In this document: one piece after another, positions 1 through 12,029 of the stretch
Numbering within the stretch: the stretch's first letter is position 1
Layout: every line of letters starts with the position of its first letter
DNA from: Phytoseiulus persimilis
Taxonomy: Eukaryota > Arthropoda > Arachnida > Mesostigmata > Phytoseiidae
Assembly (NCBI GenBank): GCA_037576195.1
Contig: CM075103.1
Coordinates: 35,539,250-35,603,249 of the forward strand
Reading direction: 5' to 3'
Length of the DNA stretch: 64,000 bases
The notes under the pieces: model-generated
What the model was told of the DNA's origin: nothing
Databases searched by the model: none
Seen by the model: the letters and a program-made list of their open reading frames with translations, nothing else
Made by a program: the position numbers and the translations under genes

Positions 1-2182
1 TCCTCAAGAAGAGGTTTTCGGAATTACTTGTTTCCTCGATTATCGAAACTATCAAAAACAACGTAAACAAAAAGAGAAGAGGGTGATTGCCGAAATGAGT
101 GGTGTCATCGGCTCGACAGTGAAAGTTGCTCAGACTGTAGCGTTCGAGCCTTGCAAGAGAAACAACGGACCCATCAGGAAAGCAGGCGCAGAACAGGCCA
201 AGGCTGAGCGAAATGAACCCCGCCTTGTTGCGCTGATGCAGACTGCCTTGATCGAGCCGTCATGCACGCCGAGCGAATATAAGGAAGGAATTCAACTCGC
301 CTGCGGATAATCATCCACGAAACGAACGATCTAGAGCCCCTCGATAGTGGGCAACAGAACGCTCCTGAGGAGGCACGATGCACGAAATTTAGGGACTCAA
401 CGAGGAGCGAGGTCTCGCATCGATCAAAATTCGGGCAATTGACTCGGGCATTCCGACGCTAGTGACGACGGTTGAGCGCTCGCCTGTCGAAATTCTCCTC
501 TGGTTTTTGGGAGCTTTTCCCGAGCCTTCTTAAAATAGGAGATGGAATCCTGCGGATTTCGGATCGTGGTCTCCGGTCGAGTTCCGCTGCTACAAGAGTC
601 ACAGCGGACACAAGGAGGAGCTCCGGCTAGATCATGCTTCGTGATGTCTGATGTGATTCCTCATTGGAAACGATCTACGGGGATAAACAAGCGTTCTTGG
701 CGGAGGAATCCAAGAATTACCAAGTCTGTTCAAAACGAGAGAACTCATCAATGGGTATGCTAGGACCAACTGTTCGACTATTCGATCCGCCCGAACGTTT
801 CTTAAAGTTCACGACTGATACTGCAGCTGCATACTTCCAACCACACGATTGCGGTATATTTATCCATGCTTAATGTCGTGGAGATTGATAGCTATCAAGG
901 GGTTCCGCTGTATCAGTGAGAACCCCGGCTCGCCCGCAGGAAGCAACGTCATCGAAAAGTTCGACGCCGGGGAAGAAGAATTTCGAGGCTTCGCTCAATG
1001 TAAACAGTCGAGAGATGCCTCAAGCACAGCCGGTACTATCTGAGGCCCATCTGCTATAGGCTCGGGCTGCGGGATAGCACTGCATGTGAGCGAATAATGC
1101 CAGTGCGATGGCTCGCTCTGTTTCAAGGACGATCCCGAGTGGTTCGAGACGCGCATAAATTGGGGAATTCGTTGAGCGTATTCATTTCATTCGCTCTCGT
1201 CGGAAAGGAGAGATATTACCCCCTCCATCGGGTCCCCGATTCCCGCAGAGCAACTCTTGAGAGTTCGAGAGTGCACTACATCTTGTATGAGTTCCAGCCG
1301 ATTCGCCGAGGATGAGAAGCTGACAGTCATGAGGAGGAACGAAGGAATGGCATCCCCAATCCTCTTTCCATAGACTCCTGGTCAGTGGCGGGGCAAACCG
1401 ACAAATGTGACCCCCTCGCCTGGAACCCGCTCGAGAACATGGTGGGGAATCGGAAGAGCTTCTAGGAGTTGAGAACAAGGACATGCTGACTCAATGTTAT
1501 CACGACTCGCCGCGACTACGGCAAGCATTTCTAGAACAGCCTCAAAGTCTGTTATCTTCCGTTTCATCTCTCTCAATGCTCAAACGCGCTAACGTTCTCA
1601 GCCTTCCTTGACTCGTGATGATCATGACTTACTCTACATTCATCTCTTGTCATTCACCTCATCACAGAGCCTCTTCGATGCATCAAACTGCAATTACGAT
1701 TCTGCGCCTCCTAAGTTCTCTGGGTCGCGCTTTTGCTCTCGATGCGGATTAAATTTCGGCTGCAGGAGATTGACAGAACTTCGGATTCGTCTGTCCTCAG
1801 ATTCACGCCCCCTCGGAAGCTGGAGGTGCGAGTCCGAGTCGGCGTCCCCCTAGGTTCCTGTGCCTGAGATGGGGGAATTTTCCTTGCAATCGAAGAGATT
1901 CTCAGAACTTCATCTCTTCCGCGCCCATCTCATCTTGGTCGAGATTTCGTGTCCGAGACAGAATTGAATCTCCAATGCAGCCATGGATATGGACAAACCT
2001 TGAACTCCGAGTTTGCACCTCTCTGGGGCGCTTACTGGTTCGGGAGACGAATTGAGCTCATTTCCTGGTCACGCATATGGGAAAAAATCAACCGCGGTGC
2101 CACGGCCCTCAGCTTTGTGCCGCCCGAAAGTGCGCTCCCCAAATATGCGCACTGGGAGCTCTTGTTTGCGAGAAACGGCTTA
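1..2182. other. No recognised gene
   Basis: I see only short open stretches on both strands with no recognisable protein motif, no phase-consistent exon chain and no tRNA-like structure. The stretch ends at the target duplication of the hAT-type element that starts at 2191. Confidence 0.5.
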
Positions 2183-2190
2183 CCTGGAAC

Positions 2191-2444
2191 CAGGGGCGTA
2201 CCCAGCTTTTTTTTGAGGGGGGTGGGCAAGGATGTTACGATGATGATGATGATCATCGTCGCGAGATTTTCATGACGCAATCAACATGGTTTTCAAACCT
2301 GGGAGAATTTTCCTGATAAGATTGAATCTCTGTAGAACTTTTTCGTCCATAAAAGTAGAATATAATCCACCCTACCCAATATTACCGGAGAGTTTTAGGG
2401 CGGGCCATGGCCTCCTTGGCCCCTCCCCCCTGGGTACACCACTG
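2191..2444 (+). mobile_element. hAT-type miniature element (MITE), copy 1
   Basis: The left end reads CAGGGGCGTACCCAG and the right end, reverse-complemented, reads CAGTGGTGTACCCAG, so the termini are an inverted repeat of the CAGNGGCGTACC type typical of hAT elements. The flanks are CCTGGAAC (2183-2190) and CCCGGAAC (2445-2452), a 7/8 match at the 8-base spacing hAT transposases leave. The interior has a GAT/ATC palindrome at about 2239-2262 and no coding capacity. A truncated inverted copy lies at 11090-11272. The hAT assignment is inferred from the termini and duplication length. Confidence 0.75.
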
Positions 2445-2452
2445 CCCGGAAC

Positions 2453-5400
2453 CGTCTGGATAACGCTGCAACAAGATAACGCTGTCGTGGAGCACGAGCG
2501 TCGTCTGCAATCAGGGAATGCCTGGAATGACGTAGATGATAATGTTCCGGGAAGAGTCTCCCTCACGGATTCCAGAGCGGTGTGGTCTACCGGCGTCTAC
2601 TAGCACGGCCTGAACTTGACGAGGATGGCGTCGGAAACTCTCTCAGATTATGGAGTTTACCGACGAATTAGGCGTAATAATCGATAGATCTCTATAGAAA
2701 AGGCTCATCCGACAAGTTCAAGAGCTTGTGGAAGTAATGAATCGCCGCAGCTGCACCGGGGTGAATCCGAATTCTCTGCTCATCAGTTATCATGCAGTCT
2801 CGTTTCACCACGAAAGCAACAATCTCTGAGAGCATCATCGAGCCCGATATCCACGAAGACCCGAATCTCGCCGTACTCTTCCTCGACGAAGACAATGGGG
2901 CATGCGCAGCTCCACGATTCGATTTGCAACTGAGTTCCTCTCTGGAGCGATTCCTCGCCCGCAGATGAGCTGGTTTCGAATTTTCCTCCAAGTCAAGCCT
3001 CATTCACCATCTTGACGCAGAATGCTACTTCTCCCTTGAGAACGCACGGGTAGAGGAAGGCCTGATCTTCCAGACAGTTTTTTTGGATCACGATGCGATT
3101 GGAACGTCGATTCACACCTACACGAAGCAGTGTTGGTGAAGGATTGAACCTTACAGCCCGCACTTCATGGCCTGCTGCTAAGCGGCTGAACCTCTCATCG
3201 GAACTTCTGCGGAACAGATGAAGCAGCTCCTGGGTGAAACTTGGGTACTGTCTTATTTATCATCAGCGGTCTCAACATCGGCATCCTCCATCGCGACGGA
3301 GATCAAAGTCGCGAAAATTGCGTTCAAACCGGACGAGCGAATCGATCATTGTCCGTTTACTATTTGCCACAGGACTAGCAGAACAGCCCTGGCTTCCGCC
3401 CGCTCCCTGAAGCGGAAATCACCAGCGCGACTTTGCTCTCGGAAAAGGGACGCCCCCCCTCGTTCGCGGCGGTTGAAATAGTGTGGACGGTGGAAAAGGT
3501 GTCGTGCCATTTCGGAGAATACACACAGGATGCCACAAGTTTCCAAGAAAATCTTTGGATTGGTAGTCCAAAAAAATTCATTTCCGGCCGGTCACTAGTC
3601 ACAGATGGATGTTGTGCATCTTTCGTGAAGCCGTCAGTGCAATCTCGAGGTTACGATGAGGGTTCGTTCCTGTGTTACGCTCAGAGAGCTTCGTCGTTCT
3701 TGACCGTTTTTGGTTGACCGCAAAGGCGGCACTCCTCTGACCGCTCGTCGAAGGTGAAAATACGCCAGAAAACGTGCTACCGTATAATGACCGAAATGTC
3801 GAATCCGCGCCAAGAACGAGTCTCCGATGAGATCGACGAAACCAGTTAGGCATGCGTTCAGCTCATCACAAACTTGACGGGAATATATTGCACCGGGCCT
3901 CCCCCAATGTGCAAAGTGCGGGTAGTAGAGCTGGCGAGATCGTCTGGAGGGAAGACAAAATGCGTCTGTCCTCGCCACGATCAGGCCTACGAAGGAACGG
4001 GAGACACGCAAGTGGCACGTCACCACTGCTCTTGCCAAACGCAGAGAATACTTGCTTTCTGGTCCCAAAAATAAATTCATCGATTTTCCTCATCCATTGA
4101 GCTCCGTCATCAACGATACTTCTCACTGTTCGAGCTTTCGGCTGCACTTCTAAACGGACCAGATTTCCTCATCTTCATTCTGACGCGGGATACAGCCCCC
4201 AGCTCTATCATACACCGCTTGCCCTGACCATGTCAGAGGAACATTATCGTGTCTTCTCTTGAAGGAACCGACGACTGTTCCTCCCCAACGGTGCTACCGG
4301 TGAATCACCTCTGACTTCCCGAATAATTTCAGGAATAGGCTGTTTTTCAAATCGAATTCTCCGCCACAGAGGCTCGGGCGGCAGCGCCCCTTGTTGAGCG
4401 ATGAAACGATGATGGCTGAAAAATTCTTCTTGGTTGTGACTCTGAAAACTCCCCTGGAGCTTCATGAGCTCACACTTCCACTCCGGGAGAGCGGTGTGCG
4501 GGCATCACCCACAGAAAGCGGGTCGGTTGAGGCATGCCATACAGAGGGCTCGGCCTGATGAACCGTTTTCCACGAGCCCCAAGTCACGGACAAGGACAGA
4601 GGCGGCTCCCATTGTGACTTCCTTGAGCGCCGGATCAGACCTACCGGCCCAACCCCTAGCCGTCTATTATCTTGGGCTCTATGAATTTGTGGCCTGATAT
4701 ATTGGCTGTCCACATTTCCGCCAAGATGCGTGTTCTTCCCATCCGCTCCGACCATCTTCCCTGCATCCGTTGCTCTTCAGGAATGGGACACTATCCCTTT
4801 CCCCGAAACTTCGCTACAATACCTTCCGCGGTAAAACTGCCGCGAGTAGACGAAGGGAAAAAGTGCTCAATCAAGGATAGAATGGTGCCTCCATGATGGA
4901 AACGCGGAAACTGGTCAGAAAAAAATCGCCCAGTGCGCGCATCCCTCGGGGGCACGGAGGCAGGGGGCTTTTTTTCCAGACCACCTAAATGCCGCCATGC
5001 AAGCCGTTGTATGCCTGTACGCTCGCTCTCCCTGGAAAGCTCAAATGTCTTTCCCCATTTTCCCCCTGTATTCTTCCCAGTGTGAAGCAGTGCCAGAGAG
5101 AAGTGACTCGGTCCGGCCAAGCGGTGCTCGACGCTCCAATCCTAGGCAAGGTCTGGGAACCGCTGCGACCGTCCGTGATGCTCCTCGTTCCAGTGAGGTT
5201 CAACGTCAACGACTTGCCTCTCCCCTGTTTGCTGTACTTCAAGCTCACATCCTGTCACTTCTTGAAGCACACAGATGGGCTGGTTCTTTTCCGGGCGTCC
5301 ACCTCCATTTCATCAGCAACAAAGGAATCTTGATCGATGTTTTCCAAGAGTCATGGCGGCCGCGTCTGCTTGTTCAGCGGTGTCAGCGAGAGAGCGCTGA

Positions 5401-6033
5401 GCCTGCCTGATGCACGCGGTTCCCGAATTGCGCTATCAGCAAAAGCGTGTTCCCCACATGGAAGTACGAATTCCACCCTTATTCACCCAGAACACTCCAT
5501 TTGAAACCCTGGAATCGAAAGCAAACCTTAAAGCGCACTCAATATCGAACACGGAGCTCCTGGAAACCTCTTGCCGGTGGCTATTCCCAATCAAGTCGAT
5601 GATCAGATCGCATGACTTCCAGGGCGCTCTCAAGATTTATGCCGGCCAAGAGCCGAAAAGTTCCACGATAAGGCCCTGTTCACCTTCTTTTCTCCCGCGA
5701 AGTTTTATCCCTACCGAAACTCAGCTTCCGGAATCATGGCTATGTGTGGGCTCCCGTCAAGGCCGCTTTTCTGCGATAGAATCCGAGAAATCGACTCGAA
5801 CTCGCTCAAAACCGGAATACCGGGGAAATTGATGAGCTGCCGACGGGAGGATTTCAGTCTTATCTACATCTCCTGCCCTGAGGAATCTTCGACCATCGAG
5901 AGCGCTTCGTTCGGATTCTGTCTCATCCTCCGAGGAGAGACAGACGTTCAAGAGTTTCACCGCGAGTCCTCGGATAGGGAGCTGTCAACTAGCCAGAGCT
6001 GGGCAGTAGACGGCGGAAGCATTGAACTTCCCT
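2453..6033. other. No recognised gene
   Basis: There are many overlapping short frames on both strands, the longest about 140 codons near 5410-5832 and 3634-4080. None shows a recognisable family motif or joins to others by phase-consistent splice sites. Confidence 0.45.
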
Positions 6034-6045
6034 CGGAGATTGGTC

Positions 6046-6308
6046 TTTTTTTTTTGTTTTTCGGCTGAACCTCTCAGCCAGCCCTCAGGAGTGCACCGGA
6101 ATCACATTAAGTATTGCTTCAGTAACACTCCCTATCGCCTCGCAAATCCCATTGCGGGCGGTGGGCTTGGGTCTTAAGATGGTTCAGATTCAATTCTGAT
6201 ATAAATTAAATCCTCTTTTTACCACATAAGGAAGATTTCTGTCCCGCAATTGCTAGCTTAGCGTGGCACCTAGTGTTGGTTTATGCCACCCGGCCAGCGA
6301 GCGGGGTT
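6046..6308 (-). mobile_element. tRNA-derived SINE, copy 1 (B box lost)
   Basis: Read on the minus strand, this is the same family as 24929-25209: a tRNA-like head with GGCATAAACC after the A-box region, an about 190-base body shared almost base for base, a short hairpin GGCTGAGAGGTTCAGCC, and an A-rich tail (T-run at 6046-6060 on the plus strand). It is bounded by CGGAGATTGGTC (6034-6045) and CGGAGATCGGTC (6309-6320), an 11/12 target duplication as left by LINE-driven insertion. Compared with the other copy, the head has lost the segment carrying the GGTTCGATCCC B box, apparently between short CGGG-like repeats. Confidence 0.85.
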
Positions 6309-6320
6309 CGGAGATCGGTC

Positions 6321-7950
6321 TGGCGAGGCACGTATCGGATAGATTCTCCTATTTAGCCGCATCTCAGGATGCTGTGCTCACGTGGTTGCCGCCGTAAACT
6401 ACCCAGCTCTGGCTAGTTGAATGGAACAGAATCGAGAAAAGGACATGTCGATGGTTGAAGGTTTATCGAGAGAAAGGACAAGGATTAAAAATATCTCCCA
6501 GATGTGACTCAACGATTTTTTCAATCTTCTGAGTGTTCCAATCGAATTCAAGTCGAATCGCCGGTCTCTGTCATGAAGGGAGGGTCTGGTTGAGAACCTT
6601 TTCAGGAGCCATAACTCCGGAGCCTGGGTCAGGATGAAACTTCGTGGGTGAGAAGAATGCATCGGGCCGTTATTCTGCAACACGCCTGTTCTCGGCCGGC
6701 GGAGAAGTCGCGGACCTTAGAGAGTGGATTATCGATCGTTCTCCTCGATCATAATGTGAGGTATCCACGTCGCCGGAGTTTTTCAATCTGGCGCCGCCCA
6801 GAATGTTTGGAGAAGCTGGAGATGTTCCAACAGATCTCTCCAGAGTTGACTTTCCTTTCGGGGCTCCGTACCAGGGGCATCGTTCATCTGGGCTGTGTTC
6901 CTCAAACTTTCTATTAGCTACGGCCCAAGTTTGAGACGAGCCAGCGAAAACAGGTGTCTGAGCATATCCAAGAGCTGAGAGTTCTCCGGACAGTCGATAG
7001 ACGTCGACTAGTCGTCTCTCGGATGATGCTGCAAGACAGCACTCTCCTGTTCCACACAAGCCGTGCGGGAGGGCGAGCTCCGTTGGCCTCGATCGCGGAA
7101 ACCGTATAGGTTCTCGTTGAAAATAACAGCCTCACGCCTCCTTCGGCTCTTTCTAGTTTCTAGCATGGAATCATCGTGAAGGTCGATCAGAACCGGAGTA
7201 ACGGGCTTCGAGTTCCCCAGGAGCAGAATGAGCAGCGGGGATCCATGCTCGTCGAATGATAGCGGCTTAGATGAACAGTAGGATAACTCTGTTGCAAGAG
7301 ACAGACATCTTCCTCGCGACTCGGGTTAAGGAGTTGCTCAACACTAGCAGGATTTTCAAGCTCTCGACTTCTGCAGTCTAAGCGACTGACCGCATTCCCT
7401 TTTTCGTTCAAACCACAAAGAACTCGAGCGAAGGGCCTCTAGAAACCTATCGGTCGATACCGGTATCGACAGTGCCCTTCCGAATATCCAAGGAAATCAT
7501 AACATTTCGGTGGAGACGGATGCAATCCTCGATGAAATGCAAAGAGGTATCGGCTACGGACGTAGGCGTCAGGACAGTCTAATGACGATCATTGAACGCT
7601 ACGTCACATGAGGAAGGGGGTGCACACTGTTCTAGTCATGCACACTGACAACGATGTCGTAGCCAAGCGAGGATATCGCTCCTCATCAATTATGGACACG
7701 AATCGGACTGTGGCAGGTTTGTCCATGATCACCCATGGATCATCGTTCACGTTGTATATAGTAGAAAGCCAGCCCCTTTGGTTAGGTCTGGTTTTGAGTT
7801 GACAATCCGAGCGGACGGCGAAACTGGGAAGCTACCAAGGCTGCTACATCCAAATGATATTTTCTTGTAAGGGCTTTTTTACGAGAATATGAGCATGCTA
7901 CTTGCGGTCACCACAGATGTGGGAGTCGAGGAGAATCCATGTCAGTCCAT
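6321..7950. other. No recognised gene
   Basis: Only short frames without family motifs are seen. No repeat shared with the rest of the window was noticed here. Confidence 0.45.
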
Positions 7951-7952
7951 TT

Positions 7953-9140
7953 GAGCGCGGGGCGATTTGAGCGCGGCTGATATGCTAGACCATAAACTGA
8001 TAACTGAACGCCGGAGACCGAGTATTCGCAACCGCTTGGAGTTGGAAGCCTCCAGCTCGAACCATTATTCCATCCCTGAAGCACATATTAGGTATCTGAA
8101 ATCCATCCTAGGAAATTGAGGAAAGTACCCACTGATTTTCACACGGGTCCCAGCCGCCACGAGACCCTAGAGCTGATCTCTGCAGAGTTTTGCAAGCCTC
8201 ACACTCACGGAATTGAAGCCGAGCCGCAAGTGACTAAATTGTTCACTCCGCACGTAGTCCTCCGCAGACGACTCCGTGGCTTATGAGCGCGGATTGTTGA
8301 ATACCTCTCAGAGTTGACCAGGAACAGTAGAGACTTACGACTCAGTAGAGGAGCGGCTTTACTGTACACCAGGGGTGGGCAAAGCGCGGCCCGCGAGTGG
8401 ACCACTGTGTTCGGGCAGGGCCCTGCGCAACAAGCGCTTGAAAACGCCGAATCGCTTCCATGGAAAAGAGATTTATCATTTCCTACGATCTTCCCCAACC
8501 TGAGTGAATCTCCTCAACTTGGTGGACGAGTTAGTCGAGTGTTCACTCTTCAATAGGCACATCGAGGTGTTGTGATTTTTCTGGAGCTCAGGTTTCTGAT
8601 GCACCCAAAGGAAACGATTCCTGAGCTTGAAACCTCATCTTTGCCGGATGACGCTCTTTGGGACATGTCACATGGATTAGGAATACGTCGAGCTCGCTGA
8701 GAAACGTTTTATGTGGCGGCCGCGATGGTGCTGTGCACTGCGGCCCGCACCAAGTTGCCCACCCCTGCTGTACACGAACGTAAACAATTTGTGTTCGCGA
8801 TCATAATCATGAAGGAAACTTGCACATCGGAACTCATCAAGAACATCTCTCCTTCTTGAGCTTAGCTGTGTTCTTTCGTCTTATTATTCGAGGGAATGTC
8901 ATCATCGAGATATCTGATGCTGTCGTCCGCTTTCTCCCCTCCATAGTTCCCCGAGCAGCCGTAGTTTCTCTGTTCGTCGGATACGTGACGCATTTTCCTC
9001 TCCCTCTATCTCATACTTCACACTCACAGCAGCGCGAGTCAGCTCGTTGGGCTCAAATCGACCAGGCTCGAATCAACCGCGCTCGAACCGAACACGGTCA
9101 AATCAACCGCGCTAAAACAAATGCCGCGCTCAAACCGAGT
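7953..9140. mobile_element. Possible non-autonomous DNA transposon with inverted subterminal repeats
   Basis: The left edge (about 7953-7980) has two head-to-tail copies of TTTGAGCGCGG. The right edge (about 9048-9140) carries four or five diverged copies in inverted orientation (CCGCGCTCAAA, CCGCGCTCGAA, CTCAAATCGACC and similar). Short repeats in opposite orientation at two ends about 1.2 kb apart suggest the subterminal arrays of a cut-and-paste or MULE-like element. I could not fix the exact termini or a target duplication. A separate hAT element at 8370-8767 is nested inside. Confidence 0.4.
8370..8767 (+). mobile_element. hAT (Charlie-like) non-autonomous element
   Basis: The termini are CAGGGGTGGGCAAAGCGCGG on the left and, on the right, TTGCCCACCCCTG, which is its inverted complement. 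Sequence inside both ends is GCGGCCCGC. This is the hallmark terminal sequence of many hAT/Charlie-type elements. The element is flanked by a perfect 8-base direct repeat, CTGTACAC, at 8362-8369 and 8768-8775. The interior has no transposase frame. The perfect duplication suggests a fairly recent insertion. Confidence 0.88.
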
Positions 9141-10055
9141 GGCACCTAGAAATCTCACCTGCCAGCTGGGAGCGACATAGTTATCTTCAATACGGAAAGA
9201 CTGAAACGGAGAGGGAAAACTATCGGTGCAAGGAAAGAGGAGTGAATTCCACTTTGGAATTCGGATGAAAATAGGGAAACACAATGCGTTGCAGCGACAT
9301 GCCCGAGACTTTCAACCGGTCAGGAATCACAAGCATCAAATAGGTACCAGCTGGGTTGCCCCAGCTGACGTCTGTTCATGCGAAGGTAGCAGAAGGGCAT
9401 CGAAGCACCTGACGGCCATGTTCGATGGTATTCAGGCCGCAGCAATTGAATGCGCTAGGGGGTCTCTGGGCACAAGGTCGCCCCAGAGTTCGTACTGACA
9501 GAACTTTGATGGACAGGTTCGAAGGCCACAGAGGTTCAGAGCCAGATCCGCTACTTCGCTCGAGTATGCGCGATTGATCCCACCAAATGGCCAATAATGG
9601 TTTCCCCGGTGCGACCGCAGATGCCACCCCATCCTATCCATGATGGCAACTGAGAATTTCTGCACAGAAGCGATTGGAAGACTCAAACTCTTGAAAACAA
9701 GATGCTCACGCTCGGACATTCCTCTTGAACACGGAAGCCGTATTTGGAAAATCCGAATCCAGACCCCTTAGCACAGCCGAAGAGGAACGCATACGAGAGG
9801 AGATGCATCAGACATGGAGGGACGCAATGAACTCGGAGGCCTTCATCGAGAGTGGAAAGAACGAGCCGTCACACCATTTGGATTGTGTACGAACGGCATC
9901 GGATGTTCGCTCATGGCAATCCCCCGGGCAGTAATGCTCCCGAACGGGGTATACTGTTCGGAGTACCAGTAGAACGACCCCCGATAGCTAGGGTCCGGAG
10001 AAGAGCCCGGATCAATCGCCAACATCACGACGAAATGCTTCCCTGATCACTAAGG
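9141..10055. other. No recognised gene
   Basis: Short frames only. Nothing in this stretch matches a protein family or a repeat elsewhere in the window. Confidence 0.4.
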
Positions 10056-10063
10056 GACGGGAG

Positions 10064-10257
10064 CAGTAGCGTAGCGACCCTCGGTGATACCCGGGCGGAA
10101 CATCCAATACCAAGTCCGCTAGAGGGGGATCCCGCCACCTTTAGGGCCTACGGAAGTTTCGGGACGCGAGGAAGAATTTGGCAAATGCCGCGATGATGGT
10201 CCGTGGCCCAAGTCCCTGATGCCCGGGGCGGACAGCCCCTCTCCCGCTATGCCAGTA
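10064..10257 (+). mobile_element. hAT-type miniature element
   Basis: The left end is CAGTAGCGTAGCG; the right end reverse-complemented is TACTGGCATAGCG, matching at 9 of 13 positions. The flanks GACGGGAG (10056-10063) and GACGGAAG (10258-10265) match at 7/8 with the 8-base spacing expected of hAT insertion. Near both ends a CCCGGGC/GCCCGGGG block is also inverted. It is non-coding. Confidence 0.65.
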
Positions 10258-10265
10258 GACGGAAG

Positions 10266-11089
10266 GAGATCGGGTTTGGCTGGAGAGCGCGCGAAGAGGG
10301 TCTGATCAGGAGCCATGGAGGGCTACGAGTATGACCCTGTAAGGGAAGGGAAAAGAAACCCACGAGATACGCTCAATTTACTCGTCCCACGAACTGGGTC
10401 CGATGTGCTACATGGAGAAAGCTGAATAACCCATTTGAGGATCAGTGAATAACCATGACCATGATTTTCCGCATTCGGGTGGTTGCTCCCCCAAGCACTT
10501 CAGTCCTATTCGCGACGTATCCGCCTCCGAGTGGTACCATGGTATCAAGGAAAATCACCGATCTGATCCCGCAGTATCATCGAACGCTGAGATCACAGTT
10601 CGAAACGCACAGAGTCCGGAGACCCGACTCACCGTGAGTACCTCGCATATTGAGCGTCAATCCGCCGAAGACCCCGGCGTCTATAAGAGGGAATCTACGA
10701 GTTTCCACGTCTACAAGGGATCCCTGCGTTTGGCACAAGCGGTGCCAACATATTCCGGTGGCTCCGTGGGCAAATCTCCTCGGGAAGTCCAAATACAGAG
10801 AGAGAAATCGCACGACATTCTCAACCCGAGTCTACTTCGTGGGCTATCCTTTTCACTCTCACTTTGTACCGTGGTACTTTCTCATCGCAACCAGGTGTTC
10901 CAAGCCCCGAGAAGTCCCCGAAGTATCCACAGGGATTTTTTGCCTTCGGTAATTCCGATTTTTCGACTTTTTTCCGCGTCCCGCACCGGGCAACACTCCA
11001 CCTGGGAAGGCTGATGACTTCGAAAATTTCACCGGTTCCGCGCGCTGAGCTGTTGATTTTGAGCTCTTCACCTCACAAGGAAGCCTGGA
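10266..11089. other. No recognised gene
   Basis: The longest open stretch is a plus-strand frame of about 189 codons at 10445-11014. It has no recognisable motif and overlapping frames are equally open, so I do not call it a gene. Confidence 0.4.
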
Positions 11090-11272
11090 AGGGTGGATTG
11101 AATACCACTTCGATGGACGGCATTGATCCGCAAAGATTCAGTATTATCAGGAAAATCTTCGCAGGTTTGAAAACCATGTTGATTGCGTTATGAATAACTC
11201 GCGACGATGATGATGATCATCATCGTCATCGTATCCTCACTCCCCCCCAAAAAAAGGCTGGGTACGTCCCTG
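11090..11272 (-). mobile_element. hAT-type miniature element (MITE), truncated copy 2
   Basis: The reverse complement begins CAGGGACGTACCCAGCC and follows the 2191-2444 element closely: a homopolymer run, the GATGATGATCATCATC palindrome, then the shared stretch containing AACATGGTTTTCAAACCTG and an AGGGTGGATT block. Homology stops near 11090, before the other terminus, so this copy lacks one end. Confidence 0.7.
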
Positions 11273-12029
11273 GCTGCTCGATGCTGTAAGCGTTGGAAAA
11301 TTTGATCAGTCAAACCCATTCTCCAGGTACTCTGCCTGGAGTCGGTCCAAGCATTTCGAGTTCCTGGCCGGAAGATGATCCCGCTTGCAATCGAAAATTC
11401 CCATCGCCCACAGAATCGTCCATGGAGGGATTCAGCGGAGCATCATCATCGATTTGCGATTGAACGGATTCGAATGAGATATATTGTATCGGATACCCCA
11501 TCCCAAGAGAACACTTTCTGTCCAGTCGGCGGGCTCCTAGCTGCCTTGTTTTTTTTTTATAGCATGAAACATCTTCTGGACCGATGAAAATCGAGCGAGA
11601 TTTGAAAACTCAAAATGCTCATATCTCGGTTATCTGGAAGATTTCATAGCTCATAAAGTGGGTTTCGGAAAGCTCGTGAATCCAGCTTATTGATCCGTCT
11701 TTCAGAATTTTTTTTTGACGATCAATTCGAATATCTTCAAAATAACCAACTTCAAAGTGAATGTTTCTAACCCACTTCCTGGAGGTTGACCACTCTCTAG
11801 TTTGTGTCATATTATGCTCCCCTTTAGTGCGAGCACAATGGGATAAACAGATCCAAGAATATTTGGGGGGTCAAGGTTATAAAACTAAAAAACTGTCGTT
11901 GGTCACCCTGAATTCATCGGATTTCATGCACAAACTCCAGAATATTTGATGGTGGAAGGCCCCGAGCCAGAGAAGATCATATTGTGAGCCGTGGAACACA
12001 CAGAATCAGCCGGAATCAGCCGCCCAGAC
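11273..12029. other. No recognised gene; left flank of the minisatellite
   Basis: AT-richer sequence without a recognisable coding frame. Near 12000-12040 it grades into degenerate copies of the 45-base unit that makes up the next region. Confidence 0.45.
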
